DNA from: Chrysochromulina tobinii
Taxonomy: Eukaryota > Haptophyta > Prymnesiales > Chrysochromulinaceae
Direction: 5' to 3'
Assembly (NCBI GenBank): GCA_001275005.1
Contig: JWZX01002434.1
Location: 1-33,741 of the forward strand
DNA length: 33,741 nucleotides
The notes beneath the pieces are model-generated. The model did no database searches. It worked only from the letters and a program-made list of their open reading frames with translations, and was not told where the DNA came from. Positions 25,925-33,741 of the stretch are shown piece after piece (the first letter of the stretch is position 1; every line of letters starts with the position of its first letter). The position numbers were made by a program, and so were the translations under genes.

Positions 25925-28877
25925 TTACTCGGTCGTGCTCGTCACGACGGTGGGCCCCTCCATTGAGAGGGCGCTGTTTGCGCACGGCGTGACCGCATAC
26001 TGGCTTCGGATGCCGAGCAGGCTGATGGCATTCGCAAGCACGATGATGATGCCGAGCACGTCCGAGCCTACGGAGGCCGTAATCAGGTACCCCTCAGCTT
26101 TCTCGAACGCCGTGAAGATGAGCACCAACGGCAGCAGCTTGAGCAGCAGCGCAATCGCGACGGAGTTACGCAGCGTGCGCGCCGTGCGCCGCGCGCCCAT
26201 GATGCCGTCTGCCAGCCGACGCAGGTCGTTGGTCATCAGCACGACACCAGCGGCCGCCGAGGCCAAGGCGGTGCCATGGACACCCATCGCGATGCCCACG
26301 TCAGCGGCAGCGAGGGCTGGGCCATCGTTGACGCCGTCTCCCACCATGCCGACGATCGCCTCGCGCCGAAACTCTTTGATCATGGCGAGTTTCTCGGCCG
26401 GCTTCATCCCCGCGACCGCCGTCGCGATGCCCGCCTGCGCGCGCACCGCCTGCGCCGTCTCTTCACAGTCACCCGTGAGAATCGTCGTCTTCACACCCAG
26501 ACCGGCGAGTGCCGCCATCGCAGGCGCTGTCTCGCCGCGGATCGCGTCAGAGAGCTGGCACGCGGCCGCGATCTCGCCGTCTAGCAGCACCCAGAGCACG
26601 CTGCTTCCCGAGCGTCGCCAGCCCGCGATGAGAGACGAGCCCAGGGTCAGCTCCGGGGGGCCGTCGACGGGCGGCGAGGGCGGCGGTGAGGGCATTGGCG
26701 CCGTAGCGGGCGTAACCGTCGGTTCGATGGCAGCCTCCGGCGCGAGCTGGGGCATGGGCGCGGGGGTGGGCGTCGGCGCGAGGTAGGGCGTCGTCGTAGG
26801 CGCGAGCTCGGCAGTAGGGCATGGCCCGTCATGGCAACACTCTCTGGGAGGGTTGCAGCAGTCACGATGGCAGCAGCGGCCACCGCAGCGACGACGGCGG
26901 AGGCCCCGCCGGTTGCAGCATTCCTTCGGGCCACACCCGCCGCCGCGGCACTTGCCACAGTCCTTCGGGCACGGCGGCAGCGGATCCGCCGCCGCCTCGT
27001 ACGCCCCACCTTTGAATGCAGCCTGCGCACACCGCGCGGCCTCCGTGGCGGCCTCGAGGGCAGCCTGCGCTTGCTGCTGCTTCTTCTGCAGACTCGTGAG
27101 CATGCGCGCGGGCAGCTGGTGCTGCTGCGCGTGCGCGACGTTCGCGTTCGCCGCTCGGAGGGCCTCGGCGGCGGCCTCCATCTCGGGCGTCGAGACGACC
27201 TCCCCTCGCGCGATCGCCGCCTCCGCCAGAACGCGTCGGGCGAGGCGCTCGTTGCCTACGTGCACCTTGACGCCCTCCACGAGCGCTTCGATGCCCTCAC
27301 CTTCGAGGAGCATGAACTCGGGCGCGGGCGGCGGGTCCACGCCGAGCGAGTCCGCAAACTCAAGGAACGCGGCGGCGATCGGGTGGGACGAATTCTTCTC
27401 AACGGCCGCGGCGTAGCGCATCACGCTCTCGATTTCGGCACGCCGATTGGCATGGTTCAGCGCGAGCTGGCGTAGGCGGAAGCGCCCCTCGGTGAGTGTG
27501 CCGGTCTTGTCCACGGCCAGGTGCGTCATGCGCGCGAGCAGGTCGAGCTGCTTCGCGTTCTTCACGAGGATGCCCCACTTGGCGAGCGCGGAGATGCCGC
27601 ACGCATTCGTGACGGGCATCGCCACAATGAAGGAGCACGGGCACGAGATGACCACGAGCGCCAGGGCGCGATGCAGCCACCACACGCACCCATCCGCGCC
27701 TGCGCCCGTGTGCATCCAACGCTCCGTCCAAGTCTCGGGTTCCTCGCCGTGGCCTCCCTCGCCGTGGCCGCTCGCGCTGACGTTAGCGCTGACGCTCGCC
27801 ACGACGCTCGCCCCATTCGGAGCGTCGTCCTGAGCGTCGTCTGTCCACGTGCACCAGCCGAGTGGGATGGTGGCGAGGAGTATGGCGGTGAGTAGGATGA
27901 GCGTGGTGTACACGCGCGCGAAGCGCTCCAGAAACACCTCGCGCCCTCCCGAGCGCTGCGCTTGTGCGACGAGCATGCCGAGCTGTGCGGCCGTGCTCTC
28001 GGCCGGTAGCCGCACGACGCGGACGGTTAGGACGCCAGTCTGGTTGGTGGTGCCTGCGAAGACTTGAGCGCCCGCCGCCTTGGACACCGGTATCGACTCG
28101 CCAGTGAGCATCGACTCGTCGACCGACGAGGCGCCCCCGACGACGTCACCGTCGGCGGGTACGGCGCCCCCCGGTTTGACCAGCAGCAGCTCCCCCACCA
28201 CTACCTCTGAGAGCGGTTTGTCGGCCGAGCCGTCGGCCGGGTAGGCGCGCTCGGGCAGCATGCCGCCCAGGCTGCCCGCGAGGTTGGCCGTGTGGTGCAC
28301 GCACCATGCCTGGAGCCACTCGGAGCCCAGGAAGAAGAAGGTAATCGCGGCGGCCTCTTCCAGGTCGAGGAGCACAAGCGCGCCGATGCAGGCGAGCGCC
28401 ATCGACGCGAACATGTTGAGCGTGCACTGCAAGAAGAGGCCGTTGAGTGCACGCACCACGAGCGTCGGCAACCCGAGCAGCACGCACGCCAGCGAAAAGT
28501 ACGAGTACGGCCACTCCCAGAACTCGGTGTCCTTGGGGCGCGCCCAGACGCCTTGGCCGATCAGGAAGAGCACGAGGCAGCACACCGCAAGGATCGTCTC
28601 CTTCGAGCACATTTCGCCGCGCTTCAGGCCCGCCCCTGGGCCGCCCTTTTGCACGACCGACGCGCCGAGGAGCGCCCAGTTGAGTGGGCGGAGCATTTGA
28701 GCGGCGCTCACCTTGCTCGGGTCGTGGTAAACCGCGACGCCGGCGCAACATCAGGTTGAACTTGAGGTCGATGACGCCCTCCATGGGGCCGAGCTTCTTC
28801 TGGATCAGCGTCACCTCCGACTGGCAGCACATGCCCGTGACTACGAGCTCGGTCACCTTGATCGTGGGCTCCCCCAT
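25925..28877 (-). CDS. HMA: P1B-2-type Zn/Cd heavy-metal ATPase with Cys-rich insert; apparent 1-nt frameshift
   Basis: A transmembrane pump coupling ATP hydrolysis to export of Zn/Cd (possibly Co). The N-terminal HMA domain starts at ATG 28877 and has GMCCQSEV, the CCxxE variant typical of plant HMA2/3/4 Zn/Cd pumps rather than the copper CxxC. The body has the actuator TGES (SMLTGESIPVS), membrane motif SCPCSF, phosphorylation site DKTGTLT, SSHPIA of the N-domain, and GDGVNDGPAL. The HMA domain and body are in different frames: one surplus base near 28739 lies between LMLRR and VAVYHDPSKV, which otherwise join as a normal HMA domain, so this is a sequencing error or a real frameshift. Unusual insert between the N- and P-domains (about 26640-27215): a helical Gln/Ala stretch, then 14 Cys in about 55 residues (KDCGKC, KECC, RCCHRDCC, ECCHDGPC), then a Pro/Thr-rich linker, together about 190 residues. 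Mature length about 980 residues. Confidence 0.9.
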
Positions 28878-29465
28878 GTCTCCAACGGGATTGTGTTTGG
28901 TGTCGAGTGACGAATTCTCCCGGGCGTGAACAACTTCTTGCCTGGCCGGGTCACCGGTCTCAACGTCAAGCCGAGCCGAGCTTTCTGGATAGGTGGCAAT
29001 AGGGATACACCAGGTTTACACCAGGGGGTCATCGGGACGAAAGTCACGCCGTGCGCACTTTTTTGACCTAGTAGGGGACCTTGGCTAAGGTGACCTTCTC
29101 AGTTCTCACTACACTCAGGTAATTACCTCATAGGCTTTGAACACTGTGTTGTGACGCACACAGTGGACAGTGACACGTCGTTAGCGTTACCCATGCCGTT
29201 CCACGCCGCTCTCGCGGGCCCCATCTTTTGAGATTGAGAGTCAATTGAGCAATTGCAATTGAGATTATGTTGAGATTGACAGTCAATTCAAATTGAGAGT
29301 CAATTCAAAGCGTTGAGAGTCCATTGAGAGTGACTCAGGCAACCACAACGCACCACCAGCTAGCTCAACTGTCGCCGCATCGCCATGCGCTGTAGCACGT
29401 TGTAGGCGTCGATGGCTGGCGGCTGAGACGGTGGCTGAGACGGCGGCGGTTGCGTCAATCGAAAG
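28878..29465. other. Intergenic region with TTGAGAGTCAATT repeats
   Basis: 588 bp between the ATPase start and the end of the polyQ gene (both minus). The middle holds an irregular array (see repeat entry). The rest shows no gene. Confidence 0.5.
29229..29334. repeat. Irregular tandem array of TTGAGA/GTCAATT units
   Basis: At least five imperfect units of about 20-24 bp built from TTGAGATTGAGAGTCAATT and variants. AT-rich against a GC-rich background. Origin unknown. Confidence 0.75.
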
Positions 29466-29823
29466 CTAGCATTGCTGCTGCGCCTCGTCAATCGAAATGT
29501 ACCCCTTGGACGCCAGCAACGCGAACGCCAAAGCCCGCCTTTGCCTCGCTGCCAGCTGCAGGCTCTGTCGCTCCCTCGTCAGCCTGGTCTGGGTGGCCTC
29601 CTTCGGCGCCGCCGGCTGCCGCGGGCTGTCCGCGGGCTGCCGAGGGTCGCCACGCATGCGCCTCATCAACTCCTGCTGCTCTACGAGCTTCTGCATCGCG
29701 GGCTTTGGCAGCGGCGCCTTTGGCACCGGTGGCCTGGGCGCAAGTTTGGGCGGCGGCTTAGGCTGTGGTTTGGGCTGCGGTGGTGGTGGCGGCGGCCGCT
29801 GCTGCATTGGCTCCTCCGCCTCT

Positions 29824-29898
<75 letters not shown>

Positions 29899-30495
29899 TC
29901 CTCCTCCTCCTCCTCCTCCTCCTGATGATGATGCTGCTACTGCTACTGCTGATGATGATGATGCACCTGCTCCGGCTGCACCGGCTGCACCAGCTGCACC
30001 GGCTGCTGCGGCTGCTCCGGCTGGCTGCGTCGGCTCGACCACCACCGGTACCAGCGCCGGCTTCAGGCACATCATTATTAGTGCTGAGAGCCAGCCTTGA
30101 CTCGCTGCTACAGGTAGCTGCGCCATCGTCGCCTGCTGCCGAAGGAGCTTGGTTGACTGTATCCGCTCGAGCTTCGCTTCCAGCACCTGGATGTCTACTG
30201 CTGCCAGCAAATCTACGGCCGCCTCGGCTTTCGCTTCCTGAAGTTGCGCCGCACGGTCGTGCTGCATCTCCACGTAGCACTCATTCGTACCAGTGACTAC
30301 GTGCGACCTTAGTTCAGCAATTAGGTCGCGGGTTGACGCGTGCCGCAACTTTGCCGCAGCGGCCGATGAGGTCGCGACTGAGAGGTCGCGACCGGCGGGA
30401 CTGAGAGGACGTCGACCAGCGATGCTGGCGGACATGAATTTACACTCGCGTTTTGGACTGGAGAACTTCATGCCGGTACGCTCAACATGGCGCAT
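29466..30495 (-). CDS. Low-complexity polyQ/coiled-coil protein, internal splicing unresolved
   Basis: The N-terminal part starts at ATG 30495 and stays open for 245 residues; to about residue 130 it looks real, with a helical segment (DLIAELRSHVVTGTNECYVE, later AAVDIQVLEAKLERIQ) and then runs into Gly/Ala/Ser homopolymers. A second frame, open from 29936, reads the same trinucleotide run as nine Glu, 23 Gln, then PEAEEPMQQRPPPPPP, a Pro/Lys-rich linker and a basic helical C-terminus (QKLVEQQELMRRMRGD, later QSLQLAARQRRALAFALL) to the stop at 29466. Two in-frame TAG codons (29937-29939, 29943-29945) block a direct join, so an intron between about 30110 and 29936 probably switches frame; a donor-like GTAGCAGCGAG near 30110 and several CAG acceptors exist, but the exact join is ambiguous. 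No family recognised. Confidence 0.55.
29826..29894 (-). repeat. (CAG)23 tract followed by (GAG)9
   Basis: Twenty-three uninterrupted CTG units on the plus strand, with nine CTC units directly to the right (29895-29921). Read as Gln and Glu in one minus-strand frame, Ala and Gly in another. Confidence 0.97.
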
Positions 30496-30691
30496 TTGCT
30501 ACACATGCACAGATGCACAATCGTTGTCTGTACAAGAGCTCCTCCGCGGCCCTGCCGTCCTGTCTTGTGTGTGCCTCACCAGCGCTGGGAGCCCATGCCA
30601 AAGCGCCAGTTCGGCAGCCGGCACAAAGGCACGCCCATCTGGCCCTCGTGTGGCTGAGGCGGTGGCTTGATCGGCGGATCGGGCACGTCTC
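30496..30691. other. Short intergenic gap between DGAT1 stop and polyQ gene start
   Basis: 196 bp between two minus-strand genes: the 3' UTR of DGAT1 and the promoter/leader of the polyQ gene. Nothing further recognised. Confidence 0.4.
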
Positions 30692-33549
30692 TCACGCGGA
30701 GGCGTGCACGGCCTGCGTCGCATGCACATAGTAGAGCAGCACGCACAGCGGCTGGCCTACAAAGCAGAAGGTGACCCAAAAGAGGAAGTTGCCCGCCTGC
30801 TCGAAGGCGGTGCCTTGCGTGTACCTCCTGAGAAGCTTGGAGAGCGACGCAATCAGAGGTCATCAGAGGCCATCAGAGGCCATCAGCGGCCATCGACGAA
30901 CCTGAGAAGCTTGGAGAGCGGGAGCATGGGCACCTGCGACATCATGCCTACGAAGGCGAGCGGCATCCGGTACGAGTGCAGCGGGAAAGCGACGACGATC
31001 TCGTGCAGAACGGCCGAGAGGGTGAAGCACAGCAGGCCCGTGAGCACCTTTGAAGAGGTGACGTGTCGCTGGATGGGGAAGAAGGCGTGGCGCACGACCC
31101 ACATGTGGACGGGCATGTTCCACGTGCGCCAGTAGCCCTCGAAGTCGATCGCGTTCCACCACGCCTTGTAGAAGACGCGATCGCCGAAGCGCGTGAGCTC
31201 GGCCAGGAGATTGAGCCACACGTGGAAGAAGGCGTAGAAGCCGACCAGCCAGACGTATGTCACGGGTACCGCGAGGCGCAGCAGCCGGTCGAGGATCCTC
31301 GCCACATCGCCCGCCATGATCGGCTCGATGGACGTCTCGAGGAGAGGCAGCATGTACTGTACCACGAAGGCGGGCAGTAACGTCCATAGCATGATCGTCC
31401 GGAGGACGAGTGAGATCAGGTACGTCTTGCGCACGCGCGGTGTGCGAGGGTAGTCGAGCTGGTAGCACAGCGTAGGCGCGACTAGGAACCAGAGCAGGTT
31501 GCCGAAGGTCACGTTGTTCGGGTAGTGCAGGCTCGCGCCGTCGGTGTCGCTCACCGTCGAGCGGTACTTGGCAAGTCGTGCGTCGAGGGAACCTTCGGCC
31601 TCCCCTCGCGACTCCTTTCCCGCCTCGCGCAGGTCGTGGTGCACGTGCGCCCACGAGACGAGCTTCAGGAAGATCGTCACCGAGCAGATGAGCAGCAGCA
31701 CGCCGCCACCCGCGCCGCCGTAGTGGCGCTCCGTGCCCACGAGTGCCGCAGGCAGGGCGAGGGACGCGCCCACATTGATGGCATGCAGGGGATCGACGAA
31801 GCGGCGCGAGAAGCGACTGAAGGGCGTGCGCTGAACCGCGGCACGCTCCAGCCCAAACGCAAACAGGATCGGCACGGCGAGCACGGCCGCGGTGCGCAGC
31901 AGCGCGTGAAGCTTCACCTGAAGTGCGGCCCCGTCGAGAAAAGCCTCGGCGTCGCGGAGCAGATCGGCGAAAGAGGGAAGGGTGACGCGCAGACCGTTGA
32001 GGAGAAGGTTCTCGAGGAGCAGACGGAAGTTGGTCACCACAAAGAGGAGGAAGACCAGGTTGACGAACCCCGACAGGTTCGCGTGCTCGCCGCTCGGGTC
32101 GCTGCCAAATCCGCCTCCGGAGAGCAGCGACGGCTTCGACGTGCGGTGCATCGGGCGCGACGCCGGGAAGAGATTTGGGTCGAGAAACGCGCGCGGCTTG
32201 CGCGTGCCGCCAGGTGTGGTCGTCTCGCCGGGCGTGTCGGGCGCCGGCAGGGGCGGGGGCACCCCCGGCGCCTCGCCGAGCCCCACTTCGATGGGCGGAG
32301 GGCGGCACCCTTGAGAGGGCGGAGGGCGCGGCGGAGGCGCACTCAAGGGTACCGCGCTCGCCGCGGGCGACGTGGCCGACACGGGCTGCGCTGTGACGGC
32401 GGCGACGGGGGCACTCGTGGTGGCGCTGGGCAGGGCGCCCCCCTCAGCCGACGAGAGCGGCACGCCCCAGCGCACCGGCGGCGAGTACATGAGAGTTGCG
32501 AGGTTCTGATGAGACGGCACAGGCGAGAGCTGCACCGCGTCGAGCGTGCGCACCGAGCTACCCGTCGCCTCCGCAAGCGCCTCGAGCCATTTGTTCGCCT
32601 CGTGCTCGTCGGCGCAACTCGCGCGGAGCAGCGCACCCGAGCCTGGCCCGCGCTCCGAGTGCAGCGTGCCCTTGAGCCAGACCGAGAAGATGTGAAACTG
32701 CGCGCCCTTGGACTGCTTGGTGCCTTCGTCGATGACGACGCAATTCGAGAGAGGCAGCCGCTCATCCGGTACGAGCGCCGTCTCGGTCGGGTAGTAATGC
32801 AGCTGGAGTGCTCCCTGTGTATCGCGCGTGAGGACGAAGAAGCGCCGGTCCCAGCGCGACGCGCTCGAGCCCAGCCATGACCCGGCGTCAGGCTTGTACC
32901 GGTTCAGCCAGCCACGCGTCTGCTTGATCTGCTTCGTCATGCGCGCGAGCGTCGCCTCGAGCTCGACGATGCGCGCGCGCAGCACGCTCTCCGTGGCCAG
33001 GGTGCCCTCCGAGCTGCTTGCGCCGCCACCGACCGGCGCCGGCTCCACCGCGGCCGTGGCAGCGGTGCCCGCCGCCGCAGCCATGTGCCCCGACTGAAGC
33101 TCGTGCACGATGGAGATGTATTTGGCCTTAGCGTCGGCGGGTGCTCGGCCGCGCCGACGGGACCAGCTCGACCATTTGGTGTGGTCGATGACCAAGTACG
33201 CGGGCGGCCCCTCGGCCGGAGCGTCGCCGCACGTGCCCTGCTTGTAGTAGGAGTATAGGCGCAGGCGCTCCTTCATGGGCAGCTGGTCACGGATCTTGTT
33301 GACGTGTTCGCTCGCTCGCTCAAAGTCGGCGTCATACGGCGTGGCCGCTAAGCTCTTGTCAAGCCTGCTGCTCCGACGGCGCGCCCGAGCATCTCGCTTC
33401 CACAGGAAAAAGTAGGCTGTTGCGACCGCAAGCAGCGTGGCGAGGGCCGCAGTAGGAGGCGCGGATGGCCAGTCGGCGAGCGGCGCGCCTTCAGCCTTGG
33501 GCTTCGAGGGGGCACTGCGGCGGTTGAACGGGTTTGGAATGTTTGGCAT
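30692..33549 (-). CDS. DGAT1: ACBP-PH-DGAT1 fusion: acyl-CoA:diacylglycerol O-acyltransferase 1 (2 exons)
   Basis: Exons 33549-30902 and 30827-30692 give 927 residues; the 74-nt intron is a young introner. The C-terminal part (about 500-927) is the MBOAT enzyme DGAT1, which makes triacylglycerol in the ER: VDPLHAINVGASLALPAAL, LHYPNNVTFGNLLWFLVAPT, AFFHVWLNLLAELTRFGDR, FYKAWWNAIDFEGYWRTWN-PVH and SAVLHEIVVAFPLH, with the probable catalytic His, then the spliced end RRYTQGTAFEQAGNFLFW. N-terminal to this are a membrane span (about 32-50), an acyl-CoA-binding domain at about 72-155 (LPMKERLRLYSYYKQGTCGD, then W and A-AKYISIV), a short coiled coil (about 190-210), and a PH domain at about 211-330 (TRGWLNRYKP ... 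RRFFVL ... KWLEALAEATG), then a long Pro/Ser linker. Plant and animal DGAT1 (about 490-520 residues) lack both extra domains. The start is the first ATG. Confidence 0.92.
30828..30901 (-). mobile_element. Introner-like 74-nt intron of 10-bp tandem repeats in DGAT1
   Basis: A perfect 20-bp direct repeat CCTGAGAAGCTTGGAGAGCG (plus strand) occurs at 30901-30920 and 30827-30846. Between the copies the sense strand reads TTCGTC, then GATGGCCGCT, GATGGCCTCT twice, GATGACCTCT and GATTGCGT: five degenerate 10-mers. Splicing from GTTCGTCG at the end of the first copy to CTTCTCAG at the end of the second restores PLSKLLRRYTQGTAFEQAG exactly as the uninterrupted gene would read. Unspliced, the protein stops at LLRFVDGR. 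The core 10-mer array is shared with the intron at 16590-16672. Confidence 0.82.
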
Positions 33550-33741
33550 TCGCTGGAGTCTGGGCAGACCAGGTGGGCACGCACAAGAGAGCGGAGGTGC
33601 GACGCCGTCCACTCCCCGCGTGTTTCATGTTAATACACACAACACGTAAGCAACACAGCCGTGAAGACAAAACAATACAATACAGGCCAGGCCTCAACTG
33701 AGACACATGCAGGCAGAGAGCTGAGAAACAGCCTATAAGAG

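Noticed and set aside
28690-28740. A GT-AG intron starting at the perfect donor AAGGTGAGC (28711) to explain the ATPase frame change
   Set aside because: Sequence on both sides of that donor is needed for the HMA domain, and the frame change lies upstream of it; a one-base indel is simpler.
30883-30901. DGAT1 stop after LLRFVDGR
   Set aside because: The stop lies in the duplicated-repeat insert; removing it recovers the conserved DGAT1 C-terminus RRYTQGTAFEQAGNFLFW.
30863-32308. 481-codon open frame on the minus strand
   Set aside because: It overlaps DGAT1 in another frame, has no family pattern and an Arg/Pro-rich composition typical of GC-rich shadow frames.
1-33741. tRNA, rRNA or other classical RNA genes
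   Set aside because: No cloverleaf-like sequence with a GTTCRA-type T-loop or any rRNA motif was found on reading both strands.

Overview
The window is GC-rich nuclear DNA of a eukaryote, most likely a photosynthetic protist. Evidence: spliceosomal GT-AG introns of about 65-250 nt with a strong GTGCG donor bias, SMC1, XPB, Nnf1/PMF1, cyclin B and DGAT1 genes, a UGA-decoded selenoprotein, an ankyrin protein with a thylakoid-lumen-type twin-arginine leader, and TTAGGG repeats. A haptophyte-like alga is my best guess, but that is inference; nothing here fixes the species.

Layout. 1-3.5 kb: the 5' end of SMC1 (-) diverges from an XPB/ERCC3 TFIIH helicase (+) that carries an N-terminal TFIIS-N (TND) domain. 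4.2-5.8 kb: a phytase-like esterase gene whose two halves lie head-to-head on opposite strands. 6.5-9.9 kb: a secreted protein with 20 EGF repeats (-, 4 exons) shares a 50-bp intergenic gap with an Nnf1/PMF1 kinetochore gene (+, 2 exons). 10.6-15.6 kb: a proline-rich membrane-anchored protein (+), a MAP-kinase-phosphatase-like dual-specificity phosphatase (-) and a mitotic B-type cyclin with a destruction box (+, 4 exons). 16.4-19.1 kb: an unrecognised protein (-) and a small WD40 fragment (+). 19.7-25.2 kb: an RsuA-type pseudouridine synthase with polyQ (-), a radical-SAM-like protein lacking two cluster cysteines (-), an ankyrin protein (-), a secreted agmatine/peptidylarginine-deiminase family protein (+) and an Rdx/SelW-type selenoprotein (-) with a candidate SECIS hairpin. 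25.9-33.5 kb: a P1B-2 Zn/Cd ATPase (-) with an apparent 1-nt frameshift, a polyQ/coiled-coil protein (-), and an ACBP-PH-DGAT1 fusion (-).

The most unusual system is recent intron gain. Two genes (DGAT1, and the unrecognised gene at 16.4-18.2 kb) each carry a very short intron (74 and 83 nt) built from the same degenerate 10-bp tandem unit (GATGGCCKCT ... GATTGCGTC), flanked by 20-26 bp direct repeats of exon sequence, so that splicing restores the uninterrupted reading frame exactly. This looks like a tiny introner family. The same 16.4-18.2 kb gene carries a third young intron made of about 13 TTAGGG/TTGGGG telomeric units flanked by a 13-bp target duplication AGGCGCGGCCGGT; the duplication itself supplies both the GT donor and the AG acceptor. 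A fourth, weaker candidate with a 12-bp duplication lies upstream of the 10.76-kb gene.

Genes are tightly packed, often divergent or convergent, and no functional operon-like theme links them. They are ordinary housekeeping and metabolic genes: chromosome segregation and cell cycle (SMC1, Nnf1, cyclin B, phosphatase), transcription/repair (XPB), lipid storage (DGAT1), metal transport and redox/selenium metabolism.
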